From the NCBI GenBank assembly GCA_900475325.1, contig LS483371.1, positions 3,162,001 to 3,226,000 on the forward strand: a stretch of 64,000 nucleotides of DNA, given 5' to 3'. A program made the position numbers and the translations under genes. Positions 1 to 8,349 of the stretch are shown here, piece by piece. The first letter of the stretch is position 1. Each line of letters starts with the position of its first letter. The notes under the pieces were generated by a model, which did not search any database, was not told the DNA's origin, and saw only the letters and a list, made by a program, of their open reading frames with translations. Source of the DNA: Paucimonas lemoignei. Lineage in GTDB: Bacteria; Pseudomonadota; Gammaproteobacteria; Pseudomonadales; Pseudomonadaceae.

Positions 1-1513
1 CCAGCGCCTTGGACTCGAACGAGTTACGCACCGTGGTGATCAGCTTCTCCACCTCAGGCGACGCGAAGTAGCCCCAGTTGTTGGAAACCGGCGGGTAGGC
101 CTTTTCACTGGCGAACCGCACCATGCCGAAGTACGGGTCCATGACCGCCGCGCTGACGTTGATCGCGTTGGCGCCCTGGCCTGCCGGATCCTTGGCCCCC
201 AGACGCCAGCCGCTGAACAGCGTGTTCCACTCGGTGACCGCAATGTCCACGTCGAAATAGCAGCCCTTGAGGCTCTGCTGGATGTATTCGTTCATCGGCA
301 GCGGCTGCATCTGCCCGGAACCGGAGGCCGAGGTCAGGACCTTGACCTTGACCGGTTTGTCTTTGCTGAACCCGGCGTCGGCCATGAGTTTCTGGGCGGC
401 GGCCTGGTCGTACCGAATCTTGAATTCGGGGTTGCCATACCACGGTGAATCCTTCTCATAGATCCCGGTGGCCTCCTGCATGTACCCGCCCAGATAGGCT
501 TTCAACTCGCTGCGATCCAGACACAGGTTGGCGGCCTGACGCACACGTTTGTCCAGCCACGGCGAACCCGGGGCGAAGGAGAACTGCCAAGGCCACAGGT
601 GAGGCTGGCCATTGGAGTAGATTTTGAATTTCTTGCTCTTGATCTGCTCCATGGCATCGGGTGCCGGGGCTTCGATCCAGTCCACCTGGCCCGACAGCAA
701 CGCCGCCGTGCGGGCATTGGCCTCTGGCAGCGGGATCAGCACCACATGGTCGACTTTGGGGACGCGCTTGGGGTCCCAGTAATCAGGGTTTTTATCCAGC
801 ACCAATTCCTGGCGCGGCACCATGCGATCCATCTTGAACGGCCCGGTGCCCACCGAGTGACTGGCAAACGCGGTCCAGGCTTGTTTGGAGCGCTCGGCTG
901 GATCGGTGACGGCGGCAGGAACGGCGGTGAAGTCTTTCTGCCAGGCCGTCGGCGAGGCCATGAACAGATTGGTCAGGTTGTACGGCAGCACTGCATCCGG
1001 TTCGCTGGTGGTCAGCTCGACGGTAAGGTCATCGATTTTCCTGGCGCTGCGCAGGGTCGGCATCCGCGACACGGTCATGCCGATCTGCCCCGGTGCATAG
1101 TGCGGGGCCTGCTTGTCGAGCACCTTGTTGACGTTCCACACCACGCTGTCGGCATTGAACGCCGAGCCATCGTGGAACTTGACGCCCGGGCGAAGTTTGA
1201 AGACCCACTTGGTGTGGTCATCCGGATCGACCGCCCACTCCGTGGCCAGCCCCGGGACCAGCCCGGCCGCCTTGTCAGCTTGTGACAGGTCCCATTCCAC
1301 CAGGGAGTCAAACATGGTGATGCCGGTGAAACGGTTGCCCTCATAGCCCTGATCCGGCTGACCGTGAGTCAGGGGGATGTCTGCTGCGGTCATGGCGATG
1401 CGCAAGGTGCTTTCGGCCATCGCCGCCAAAGGTGACAAGGCACCCATCGCTACCGAGCAGGCCAGTGCCAGTCGGGTAAAACTACGTGCGCGGTTTGCAG
1501 AAGCATGCGTCAT
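1..1513 (-). CDS. ABC transporter substrate-binding protein, family 5 (partial, 3' end outside window)
   Basis: The gene reads leftward and stays open to the window edge, giving 504 codons without a stop. It starts at the ATG ending at 1513 with an N-terminal signal peptide (Arg-rich start, hydrophobic stretch, cleavage near AMA-E). The mature part has the usual opening of DppA/OppA-like binding proteins: a short beta strand, YEGNRFTGITMFDSLVEWD, then WVFKLRPGVKFHDGSAFNAD, the most conserved block of the family. It is a periplasmic binding protein delivering a solute to an ABC importer; the permease and ATPase genes would lie to the left. Family members bind peptides, nickel or oligosaccharides. 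The divergent LacI regulator leans towards a carbohydrate-type ligand here, which is inference only. Confidence 0.88.
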   Translation of the reverse strand, partial: MTHASANRARSFTRLALACSVAMGALSPLAAMAESTLRIAMTAADIPLTHGQPDQGYEGNRFTGITMFDSLVEWDLSQADKAAGLVPGLATEWAVDPDDHTKWVFKLRPGVKFHDGSAFNADSVVWNVNKVLDKQAPHYAPGQIGMTVSRMPTLRSARKIDDLTVELTTSEPDAVLPYNLTNLFMASPTAWQKDFTAVPAAVTDPAERSKQAWTAFASHSVGTGPFKMDRMVPRQELVLDKNPDYWDPKRVPKVDHVVLIPLPEANARTAALLSGQVDWIEAPAPDAMEQIKSKKFKIYSNGQPHLWPWQFSFAPGSPWLDKRVRQAANLCLDRSELKAYLGGYMQEATGIYEKDSPWYGNPEFKIRYDQAAAQKLMADAGFSKDKPVKVKVLTSASGSGQMQPLPMNEYIQQSLKGCYFDVDIAVTEWNTLFSGWRLGAKDPAGQGANAINVSAAVMDPYFGMVRFASEKAYPPVSNNWGYFASPEVEKLITTVRNSFESKAL

Positions 1514-1667
1514 GGCGAGTTTCCCATCAGTCAGGTAAGGAGAGCTGATGGGTGCAACGCAATGCCCATACCAACTTTTTTCAGGACGCAAATCGTCGCT
1601 TGCCGGGGCACTCAAAAAACGAAGCAATTCAGACGGTTAGCCAGCACGAAAAATCACCCGGAAAATT

Positions 1668-1685
1668 TACCCAAACGTTTGGGTA
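1668..1685. promoter_or_regulatory. Perfect palindromic LacI-type operator
   Basis: TACCCAAACGTTTGGGTA is an 18-bp perfect palindrome with the central CG step typical of LacI-family operators. It lies between the divergent binding-protein gene (start 1513) and the LacI-family gene (start 1783). It probably serves autoregulation and control of the transporter. Binding is inferred, not shown. Confidence 0.8.
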
Positions 1686-1782
1686 GTGTTGCGCGGCGGT
1701 TCGTGCAATCTTTTGGTACGCCGCGCTCCAAGCTGGCGCACCTCCTTTGATGCACCGCTAACTCAACGCCCAGGTGGCATTC

Positions 1783-2799
1783 ATGAACAAACGTCCGGCC
1801 ACCCTTCGCGGCATTGCTCAACAACTGAATGTCCATGTGTCGACGGTCTCTCGGGTGTTGAACGGCACCCTGGATCACGCCGGGCGCGCGGCGTCCAAAG
1901 ACACCATCAAGCGCATCCGGGCGTTGGCCGCCAGCCTTGATTACCAGCCCAACACCCACGCCAGAACCCTGAAAACCCGGCACAGCCGCGAGATTGCGAT
2001 TCTGGTGCCCAGGCTCTCGGACATCGTGCTGGCCACGGTGTATGAAGGGATCGACGAAGCCGCCAGCGCCCGGCGCTACACCTCGTTTGTCGCCAACACC
2101 CTGGACCGGCCGGAACGCCAGCGTGAACTGGCCGAACGCGCCCTGGCCCGCAACGTCGAGGGGCTGATCATCAGTGACGTGCATTGCACCCCGGAACCGG
2201 GCTTTCTGGAAGAACTGGCGGAGCGTCGCGTGCCCTTCGTGCTGGTCAGCCGACGCCGCGCGCCCCATTGCTCAGTCACCTCGGATGACGAAATGGGCGG
2301 GCGCCTGGCCGCTCAACATTTGTTTGCCCAGGGCCACACACGTGTTGCGGTGATCGCGGGCGAGGCCCACAGCAGCAATGCCAGCGAGCGGACTGCGAGC
2401 TTTGTCGAGTACTACCGCGAGCGCGGCATAGAGATAGGTCCTGAGCGGGTTATCTCCGGCCAGTTCGATACCGCCACCGGTTTCAGCATCGGCGAACACT
2501 TACTGGCTCATCCGCAGCCGCCCACGGCGATCTTCGCGGTCAACGACTTCCTGGCCATTGGCCTGTTCGGTGCGTTGCGCGACCGAGGCCTGGAGGCCGG
2601 ACGGGACATTGCGGTGGTGGGCTACAACGACACGCCGTTGGCCGCCCACCTGCAATTGACCAGCATCAGCACCAGCATGCATGCCCAGGGCGTGCGTGCC
2701 GTTGAAACCCTGCTGCGCCTGATTGCCGGGGAAACGGTGCAGTCCTACCGTTTCCCCGCCGCGCTGAAGGTGCGCGCCAGCAGCCTTTACAGGCCTTAG
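1783..2799 (+). CDS. LacI family transcriptional regulator
   Basis: A protein of 338 aa with an N-terminal helix-turn-helix (TLRGIAQQLNVHVSTVSRVL, about residues 7-26) and a hinge helix. The periplasmic-binding-protein-like effector domain runs from about residue 65 (EIAILVPRLSD) to the end, including the conserved AVNDFLAIGLFGALRDRG and VVGYNDTPLA blocks. An in-frame GTG lies 9 nt upstream, but the ATG at 1783 has an AGGTG 7-8 nt before it and gives the normal family start. It is probably a repressor of the divergent transporter through the palindrome at 1668-1685. The effector is unknown. Its stop overlaps the stop of the convergent TonB receptor gene. Confidence 0.92.
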   Translation: MNKRPATLRGIAQQLNVHVSTVSRVLNGTLDHAGRAASKDTIKRIRALAASLDYQPNTHARTLKTRHSREIAILVPRLSDIVLATVYEGIDEAASARRYTSFVANTLDRPERQRELAERALARNVEGLIISDVHCTPEPGFLEELAERRVPFVLVSRRRAPHCSVTSDDEMGGRLAAQHLFAQGHTRVAVIAGEAHSSNASERTASFVEYYRERGIEIGPERVISGQFDTATGFSIGEHLLAHPQPPTAIFAVNDFLAIGLFGALRDRGLEAGRDIAVVGYNDTPLAAHLQLTSISTSMHAQGVRAVETLLRLIAGETVQSYRFPAALKVRASSLYRP

Positions 2800-5225
2800 A
2801 AACCGACCGTGGCCGACACCAGCCAGGTACGTGGCGTCGACAGGGTCAGGCCCGCCGCGGCATCCGATGAAGTCGCGGCCGACGCCCAATAGGTTTTGTT
2901 CAGCACGTTTTCCACCCCGGCGCGCACGGTGACGGGGTTGGTGCCGAGCTTGAACGCGTAGCGGCCACCCAGATCGTACCGCTGCCAAGCGTCGATTTTC
3001 TGGTCATTGGCCTGATCCAGATACTGCGAGCCGGTGTGAATGGCCCGCGCGGTCAGGGTCAGCCCCGGCAGTTGATCGAGGTCGTATTCCACGCCCATGT
3101 TGGCGTTGAGGATCGGCGAACCGGTGCCACGCTTGCCGTCAAACTGGCCCAGTGCGGTTTTGGTCTGTTCGCTGTCCAGCACCATCACCCCGCCCAGCAA
3201 ACGCAGGTCGCTGGTCAATTCGCCGAACACGTTCAACTCCACACCCTGGTTGCGCAGTTCGCCATCGGGTTTGAAGTTGCCTGCCGCATCGGTGATGTAG
3301 CTCGGCTGCTCGATGCGGAACACGCTCAGGGTCGTGGCAAACCCGCCCATGTCCAGCTTGACCCCGGCCTCGGTCTGCTTGGATTTGTAAGGCGCAAAGA
3401 CTTCGTCGCGGTTGGTGGCGGTGGTCGGGGCGGTCTCACCCTGGCTCAGGCCTTCGATGTAGTTAGCGTACAGCGAGATGTGGTCGGTGGCTTTGATCAC
3501 CAGCCCGACTGCCGGTGACGTGGCCTGTTCGTCATATTGCTGGCCCAGAACGCCGGAGGCATAGGCGTCAACCTCGACCCGTTGCAGGCGTGCGCCCAGG
3601 GTCAACTGCACGCGATCATCAAGAAAACCCAGGGTGTCGGACAGCGCCGCGCTGGTGAACAGGTTCTCGGTGTGGGTCGAGGTGTCGAACCGCGTGGCCG
3701 CGCCGGGGTACGGCGCCAGGACGGGGTTGTACAGGTTGCTGGTGCGCGCCAGGTAGCGCTCGCCACCGTTATCGAAGTCCATGTCGAAGCGGTTCAGGCT
3801 GACGTTGAGCGTATGACTGATCGGGCCGGTATTGAGCCAGCTCCGCGCACCGACGGTGAAGGTTTTGACGTCTTCGTCGCGCTGGAAACTGCGTGGCTGG
3901 AACGCGAAGTTGCCGTTGCTGTTATTGACCTGTACCGCATGGCGCAGGAAGTCATATTCACCTTTGCGTGCCCCCGCCGCGGCGTACACCATCAGCGAAT
4001 CGCTGACATCAAACTCGCCCCGTACCGCGCCGAAGGTGTCCTTGGAGTTGGAGTAGGTCCAGGGCTGGGCGAAGTTGTGGTGGATGTCTTCGGCCTTGGG
4101 CATCTTGATGCCGGCAGCGACTTCCACGCGCTCGATAGGCGCATCCGCGTGGCGTTCCTGGCGTCCGAAGTCGGCGGAAAGGCGCACTCGCTCCTTGCGA
4201 AAATCCAGGCCGACCACCGCAGCTTCGCGCTCGACGCTCTGGTGATCCCACTCGGTGTCACCCGACTGGCGCACGCCATTGAAGCGAATGCCGTATTCCT
4301 GTTCGTCACCGAAGCGCCGACCAATGTCCACATGCCCGCCAAACTGACCGGCCGACGCGTAGCTGCCGGTGAATTCGGTCAATGGCTCGCTGCCCGCGCG
4401 CTTGGGTTCGATATTGATGCCGCCCCCGACACTGCCACGTGGCGCGATGCCACCGAGCAACGCGCCGGGGCCTTTGAGGATGTCGATGCGCTCGACCATT
4501 TCCATGTCGATGGAATACGTCGGCAGCACGCCGTACAAGCCGCCAAACGACACATCGCTGTTGTACAGGCTCAGGCCGCGCACCGAGAACTGCTCGAAGC
4601 GCCCGCCCGCCGGGTTGGTGATGCGCACCGACGGGTCATTGGCGACCACATCGCCCAGGGTTCTCGCCTGCTGGTTCTTCACCGTGGTGCTGGTATAGGA
4701 CGTCAGGTTGAACGGGGTTTCCATGAAGTCCTTGTCACCGAGCAAGCCCTGGGCGCCACGACGATTGACCTGCCCGCCTTCATAGACATCGCCCTGGGTG
4801 TCGAACGCGCTGCTGTTGATCGAGGTCTGCGGCAGGTTCAACGATCCGCCTTCAGGCGCGGGCGTCAAGGTGTACGACTGATCACTGACCGGCTGCAGTT
4901 GCAAACCCGAGCCTTGCAGCAGTCGGGCGAAACCTTCCTGCACGCCATAGCTGCCGCTGAGCCCGGCGCTGTTGCGGCCGGTGACTAATGCCGGATCAAC
5001 CGACAGGCTGACCCCGGCCTGGGCCGAGAACTGATTCAGGGCGCTGCTCAAGCTGCCTGCAGGAATCTGATAGCTGCGCTTGGCCGCTTCTTGCGCCACG
5101 GCCGGGGCAATGTACATCGAACCGGCGCTCAACCCCGCCAACACACCGGCGTGACAAGTCATTTGCAACACAGGACGCATGCCCAAGCGGGCCAGGCGCA
5201 GACGTCGAAGAAAAACTGCAGGCAT
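2796..5225 (-). CDS. TonB-dependent siderophore receptor with N-terminal signalling (STN) domain
   Basis: An outer-membrane transducer of 809 aa. After a signal peptide (ending near AVA-QEA) comes an STN domain (about residues 50-105, YQIPAGSLSSALNQFSAQAG), which touches FecR-type anti-sigma factors. The plug follows (ARTLGDVVANDPSVRI, VERIDILKGPGALLGG, GSVGGGINIEPKR), then the beta-barrel, ending in VSATVGF with the C-terminal aromatic needed for outer-membrane assembly. It imports a ferric siderophore with TonB energy and signals ligand presence. A TTG codon 36 nt upstream is an alternative start, but the ATG at 5225 with GAGAG before it is better placed. It lies downstream of fecR- and fecI-like genes with a small gap, as in FecIRA-type units. 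The ligand cannot be read from the sequence. Confidence 0.93.
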   Translation of the reverse strand: MPAVFLRRLRLARLGMRPVLQMTCHAGVLAGLSAGSMYIAPAVAQEAAKRSYQIPAGSLSSALNQFSAQAGVSLSVDPALVTGRNSAGLSGSYGVQEGFARLLQGSGLQLQPVSDQSYTLTPAPEGGSLNLPQTSINSSAFDTQGDVYEGGQVNRRGAQGLLGDKDFMETPFNLTSYTSTTVKNQQARTLGDVVANDPSVRITNPAGGRFEQFSVRGLSLYNSDVSFGGLYGVLPTYSIDMEMVERIDILKGPGALLGGIAPRGSVGGGINIEPKRAGSEPLTEFTGSYASAGQFGGHVDIGRRFGDEQEYGIRFNGVRQSGDTEWDHQSVEREAAVVGLDFRKERVRLSADFGRQERHADAPIERVEVAAGIKMPKAEDIHHNFAQPWTYSNSKDTFGAVRGEFDVSDSLMVYAAAGARKGEYDFLRHAVQVNNSNGNFAFQPRSFQRDEDVKTFTVGARSWLNTGPISHTLNVSLNRFDMDFDNGGERYLARTSNLYNPVLAPYPGAATRFDTSTHTENLFTSAALSDTLGFLDDRVQLTLGARLQRVEVDAYASGVLGQQYDEQATSPAVGLVIKATDHISLYANYIEGLSQGETAPTTATNRDEVFAPYKSKQTEAGVKLDMGGFATTLSVFRIEQPSYITDAAGNFKPDGELRNQGVELNVFGELTSDLRLLGGVMVLDSEQTKTALGQFDGKRGTGSPILNANMGVEYDLDQLPGLTLTARAIHTGSQYLDQANDQKIDAWQRYDLGGRYAFKLGTNPVTVRAGVENVLNKTYWASAATSSDAAAGLTLSTPRTWLVSATVGF

Positions 5226-5306
5226 TGGAGCACTCTCTATATTTCGTTCACTTGAGAGCAATGACAGGTGACGTCAGAAAAAGGGACACGCTCCGGGAAA
5301 AAACTT

Positions 5307-6257
5307 TCAGACCGATACTTTGCCCGGGGCCAGGGTGACCCAGTAACGGGTCCGGCTGTGCACCTGCAGCCCCAGGCTGGCGGCCAGCAGTTGCAGGATC
5401 TGGTCGGTGTCATCCAGGCGGAAGGTGCCCGTGACTTTCAACCGCTCCAGCTCAGGCTCCCAGCGCAGAATGCCGGGTCGATAACGGCTCAAATCTGCGA
5501 GAAACGCCCCCAACGGCTGATTTTCGACACTCAGCACGCCCTGACGCCAGCCGGGCTGCCGGGTGTCAAACGGCTGGGCGGGCGAAACCTGCGCGGCACT
5601 CATCGTGGCCCGCTGACCGGGTTGCAAACGCATGGACGGGCCGTGTTCGGGAAACAGCTCGACATCGCCACGCCATACCGAGATCAGGCAATCGTCGTCC
5701 AGTTGACGAACACACAGATCCGCCCCGCTGACCTGCACCCTGCCCTGGCGAGTCTTGATGGTCATGGCTTTCACATCGTTGCCCATGTTCAGGGCCATCT
5801 CGCCTTCGATCAACGTCAGCAGCCGCCTGCCCTGCTCCAGCTCGATGTTCAGCGCGCTGGCGGTATCCAGTTGCAGCAGGCTGCCGTACTGCAGACGGAT
5901 ATCCCGGCGATCACCTGCTGCGGTGCGCATGTCGGCACGCAAGGCGGCAATGGGTGCCTGCTGGGCGAGCATCCAACCTGCCGGAAGCAACGCCGCCACA
6001 ACCAGTGCACGTTTGAGCGCCGTTCGACGGCCCAGGTCCGGTCGGTCGAGGCTGGCCATGGCCAGTTCGGGCGGCAACGTTGCGAAGCGTTGGCGCAAGC
6101 CCTGGGCTTTTTGCCAGGTCTGCTCGTGATGAGCCGACTGCTCGCGCCAGCGCTGCAACCGGGCACGATCATCAGCGCTGGCAGTGCCGGATTCCAGTAG
6201 CACCAGAAAGTGCGCCGCGTCTTCGGCGATCTGTCGCGTCTGAGCGTGGTTGTTCAT
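5307..6257 (-). CDS. FecR-family anti-sigma factor / sigma regulator
   Basis: A protein of 316 aa with the FecR layout. The cytoplasmic N-terminal domain (DUF4880-like; AEDAAHFLVLLESG and LQRWREQSAHHEQTWQ, residues 10-50) binds the sigma factor. A membrane segment sits near residues 85-100 (ALVVAALLPAGWMLA). The periplasmic FecR domain follows (YGSLLQLDTASALNIE, LIEGEMALN), and the C-terminal region contacts the receptor STN domain. It should relay receptor occupancy across the inner membrane. The start overlaps the upstream sigma gene stop by 4 bp (ATGA), so the two are translationally coupled. Confidence 0.92.
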   Translation of the reverse strand: MNNHAQTRQIAEDAAHFLVLLESGTASADDRARLQRWREQSAHHEQTWQKAQGLRQRFATLPPELAMASLDRPDLGRRTALKRALVVAALLPAGWMLAQQAPIAALRADMRTAAGDRRDIRLQYGSLLQLDTASALNIELEQGRRLLTLIEGEMALNMGNDVKAMTIKTRQGRVQVSGADLCVRQLDDDCLISVWRGDVELFPEHGPSMRLQPGQRATMSAAQVSPAQPFDTRQPGWRQGVLSVENQPLGAFLADLSRYRPGILRWEPELERLKVTGTFRLDDTDQILQLLAASLGLQVHSRTRYWVTLAPGKVSV

Positions 6258-6772
6258 GGCTCAAGCATCAGGCAATGGGTGTAGGCCTGGGCCATGTAGC
6301 GCTTGACCGTACGTTCGGACACCTTCAAGCGCTCGGCAATCTGCGAGTAGTTGAGCCCCTCAAGCTGCGCCCACAAAAAAGCCCGGCGCACCGCCAGTGG
6401 CAATGCATCGAGCAGTTCATCCAGGGCTTGCAGAGTTTCGAGCAGGACCCAACGCTGTTCCGGTGACGGGATGACGGTCTCTGGAAGGGTCGCCAGCGCC
6501 TGGAGGTAAGCCTGTTCGAGGCTGCGCCGCTGGTAGTGGTTGATCAGCAGGCGCTTGCCTACCGTCAGCAGATAAGCCCGGGGCTCGCGCAAGCTGTGCA
6601 ATGGCTCGCTGTGTTGGCTGGCCAGCACCCGAACGAAGGTATCCTGACTCAAATCAGCGGCATCCCACGCATTGCCCAAACGGCAGCGCAGCCAGTTTTC
6701 CAGCCAACTGCGATGCTCACGGTAGAAATTCTCCAGGGTAGGCGCTGACGCCCCAACTGCTTGCCTCATCAT
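6254..6772 (-). CDS. FecI-type ECF sigma-70 factor
   Basis: An ECF sigma factor of about 172 aa. Region 2 is visible (DAADLSQDTFVRVL, REPRAYLLTVGKRLLINHYQ) and region 4 carries the helix-turn-helix (LPLAVRRAFLWAQLEGLNYSQ, then IAERLKVSERTVKRYMAQA). It should direct RNA polymerase to the adjacent TonB receptor promoter when FecR signals. The start is uncertain: ATGs at 6772 and 6769 are possible and a GTG at 6793 would add 7 residues. No strong Shine-Dalgarno is seen for any of them. A Fur box just upstream predicts expression only under iron limitation. Confidence 0.92.
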   Translation of the reverse strand: MMRQAVGASAPTLENFYREHRSWLENWLRCRLGNAWDAADLSQDTFVRVLASQHSEPLHSLREPRAYLLTVGKRLLINHYQRRSLEQAYLQALATLPETVIPSPEQRWVLLETLQALDELLDALPLAVRRAFLWAQLEGLNYSQIAERLKVSERTVKRYMAQAYTHCLMLEP

Positions 6773-6798
6773 CACCGGCCCACGCAATGGCACTACTT

Positions 6799-6817
6799 AA
6801 AATGAGAATCATTCTAT
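6799..6817. promoter_or_regulatory. Fur box upstream of the fecI-like gene
   Basis: AATGAGAATCATTCT matches the core of the Fur consensus (AATGATAATCATTAT) at 13 of 15 positions and sits just upstream of the sigma factor start. This fits iron repression of the whole sigma/anti-sigma/receptor unit. Confidence 0.8.
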
Positions 6818-6881
6818 TTAGTTACCGTCAGTGCGCCAACTTATTTACATATCTATAGCGTTCGGACGTCCTGCGCATGAA

Positions 6882-7200
6882 TCTGCGAAGCAGATTTGCT
6901 TTGGCTCTTTTCCCTCGATTTCACAGACGACGCAAAATGCGCGTCGGGAGGGTGAACGCAGGTGTCGTGGTGGGGGTCGCTCGGCATGGATGCCGAGCGA
7001 GCGCCGTTGGGCCATGGATGGCCCGTCGGCGCGTGCCCCCACCACGGCGCCGGAGTGAACGAACCCTCGCGAAGCGAGGGCCGGACGCCAGCGCAGAGGT
7101 TTTGGTTACTTTTGGCACCAAAAGTGACCCGGCCGTCAGGACGGAACCAGACTCAGCAGCCCCAAAGTGCTGTTGTCATTACACGATCAAAGGCGCGACG
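6882..7200 (+). repeat. Large structured intergenic repeat, copy A (single unit)
   Basis: This fills most of the 500-bp gap between the sigma factor and araH. It contains serial perfect hairpins: GCTCGGCATGGATGCCGAGC, GGGCCATGGATGGCCC, CCTCGCGAAGCGAGG, and the imperfect palindrome around ACTTTTGGCACCAAAAGT. It then ends in CGGCCGTCAGGACGGAAC. The same order of modules recurs, inverted, in the left halves of the elements near 35.8 and 53.7 kb. Short open frames on both strands are arginine/proline-rich by-products of the palindromes. From 7201 to 7327 I see no gene or clear signal. Confidence 0.85.
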
Positions 7201-7327
7201 CATAAAATAGAGATGAACATTCACCGCCTCTTCCTGACCGAAAGAACGCCTCCGCGAGCAAGGTGGAGCGCCACCCCGGTCGCACAGGTAATCACCGACG
7301 CCGTAGGCGAGTGGTCGGCATTGCCAC

Positions 7328-8293
7328 TCAGCGCCGCTTCATCCGATCAATAATCACCGCCAGCAACAGAATCGAGCCACGGATGACGTATTGATAGAAG
7401 GTGTCGATGTTTTTCAGGTTCATGGCATTTTCGATGATGGCCAGGATCAACACCCCGGCAATCACATGGCGGATCATGCCGATGCCACCGCTGAGCGACA
7501 CCCCGCCCAGCACGCAGGCCGAGATTACCGTGAGTTCGAAACCCTGGCCGATCATTGGCTGACCGGAGGTCATGCGTGAGGCCAGTACCACGCCCGCCAG
7601 TGCGCCGATCAAACCGTGCACGGCAAAAATAATGATCTTGGTGCGATCTACATGCACCCCGGCCAGCAACGCTGCTTCCTGATTGCCGCCGATGGCCAGG
7701 GAGTTGCGCCCGTAGGTGGTGTAGTTGAGCAGCCAGCCAAAGAACGCAAAGCAGACGATGGTGATCAGGATCGGCACCGGCACGCCATACACCTGGCCGT
7801 TGCCGAACACGAAGAAGTCCTCGTTTGAAACCCCCACCGCCTTGCCATTGGAGAAGATGTACGCCAGGCCACGGACGATCTGCATGGTCGCCAGCGTGGC
7901 GATCAACGCGTTGATCCGCAGCTTGGCAATCACGATGCCGTTGACCAGCCCCACCACCAGGCCCATGGCCAGCGCGGCTGACACGCCGAGAAACAGGCTG
8001 TCGGTGTCACGTATCACAATCCCGGCAATCACCCCGGAACAGGCCAGCACCGAACCCACCGACAAGTCGAAGTGCCCGGAAGCCAGGCAGAACAGCATGG
8101 TGCAGGCGGCAATCCCCACGGTGGAAATCGCCAGGCCCAGGCCGCGCATGTTCAGGGGCGACATGAAGTTATCGATGAGCAGCGTACACAGCGCAAAGAT
8201 GCCCACGGCAGCCATGAGCATTGCCCAGTCATCGATAAACCGACGCAGGTTCAGGCCTTGGCGTGGAGCCGCCAGACTGGTTTCGTTAGACAT
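7328..8293 (-). CDS. araH: L-arabinose ABC transporter permease AraH
   Basis: An inner-membrane permease of 321 aa, close to E. coli AraH in length and in blocks such as MRGLGLAISTVGIAACTMLF, CLASGHFDLSVGSVLACSGV, INALIATLATMQIVRGLAYI and AVGVSNEDFF. About eight to ten hydrophobic segments are visible. It forms the channel for arabinose import with AraG and AraF. I chose the ATG at 8293 because GAGG lies 6-9 nt upstream; an ATG 39 nt earlier lacks such a site. It is the last gene of araFGH, 56 bp after araG. Confidence 0.93.
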   Translation of the reverse strand: MSNETSLAAPRQGLNLRRFIDDWAMLMAAVGIFALCTLLIDNFMSPLNMRGLGLAISTVGIAACTMLFCLASGHFDLSVGSVLACSGVIAGIVIRDTDSLFLGVSAALAMGLVVGLVNGIVIAKLRINALIATLATMQIVRGLAYIFSNGKAVGVSNEDFFVFGNGQVYGVPVPILITIVCFAFFGWLLNYTTYGRNSLAIGGNQEAALLAGVHVDRTKIIIFAVHGLIGALAGVVLASRMTSGQPMIGQGFELTVISACVLGGVSLSGGIGMIRHVIAGVLILAIIENAMNLKNIDTFYQYVIRGSILLLAVIIDRMKRR

Positions 8294-8349
8294 ATGCACC
8301 TCTTTCTTGTAGTTTTTCATGCTTGTTTTCATCGTTCCTGGGCCAGGCC

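Noticed and set aside
3537..4988. Long open frame antisense to the TonB receptor
   Set aside because: It is an opposite-strand shadow of a high-GC gene; the receptor has complete domain evidence.
6845..7353. Arg/Pro-rich open frames in structured repeat A
   Set aside because: They read through perfect hairpins in several frames on both strands and recur with the repeat; they lack ribosome binding sites.
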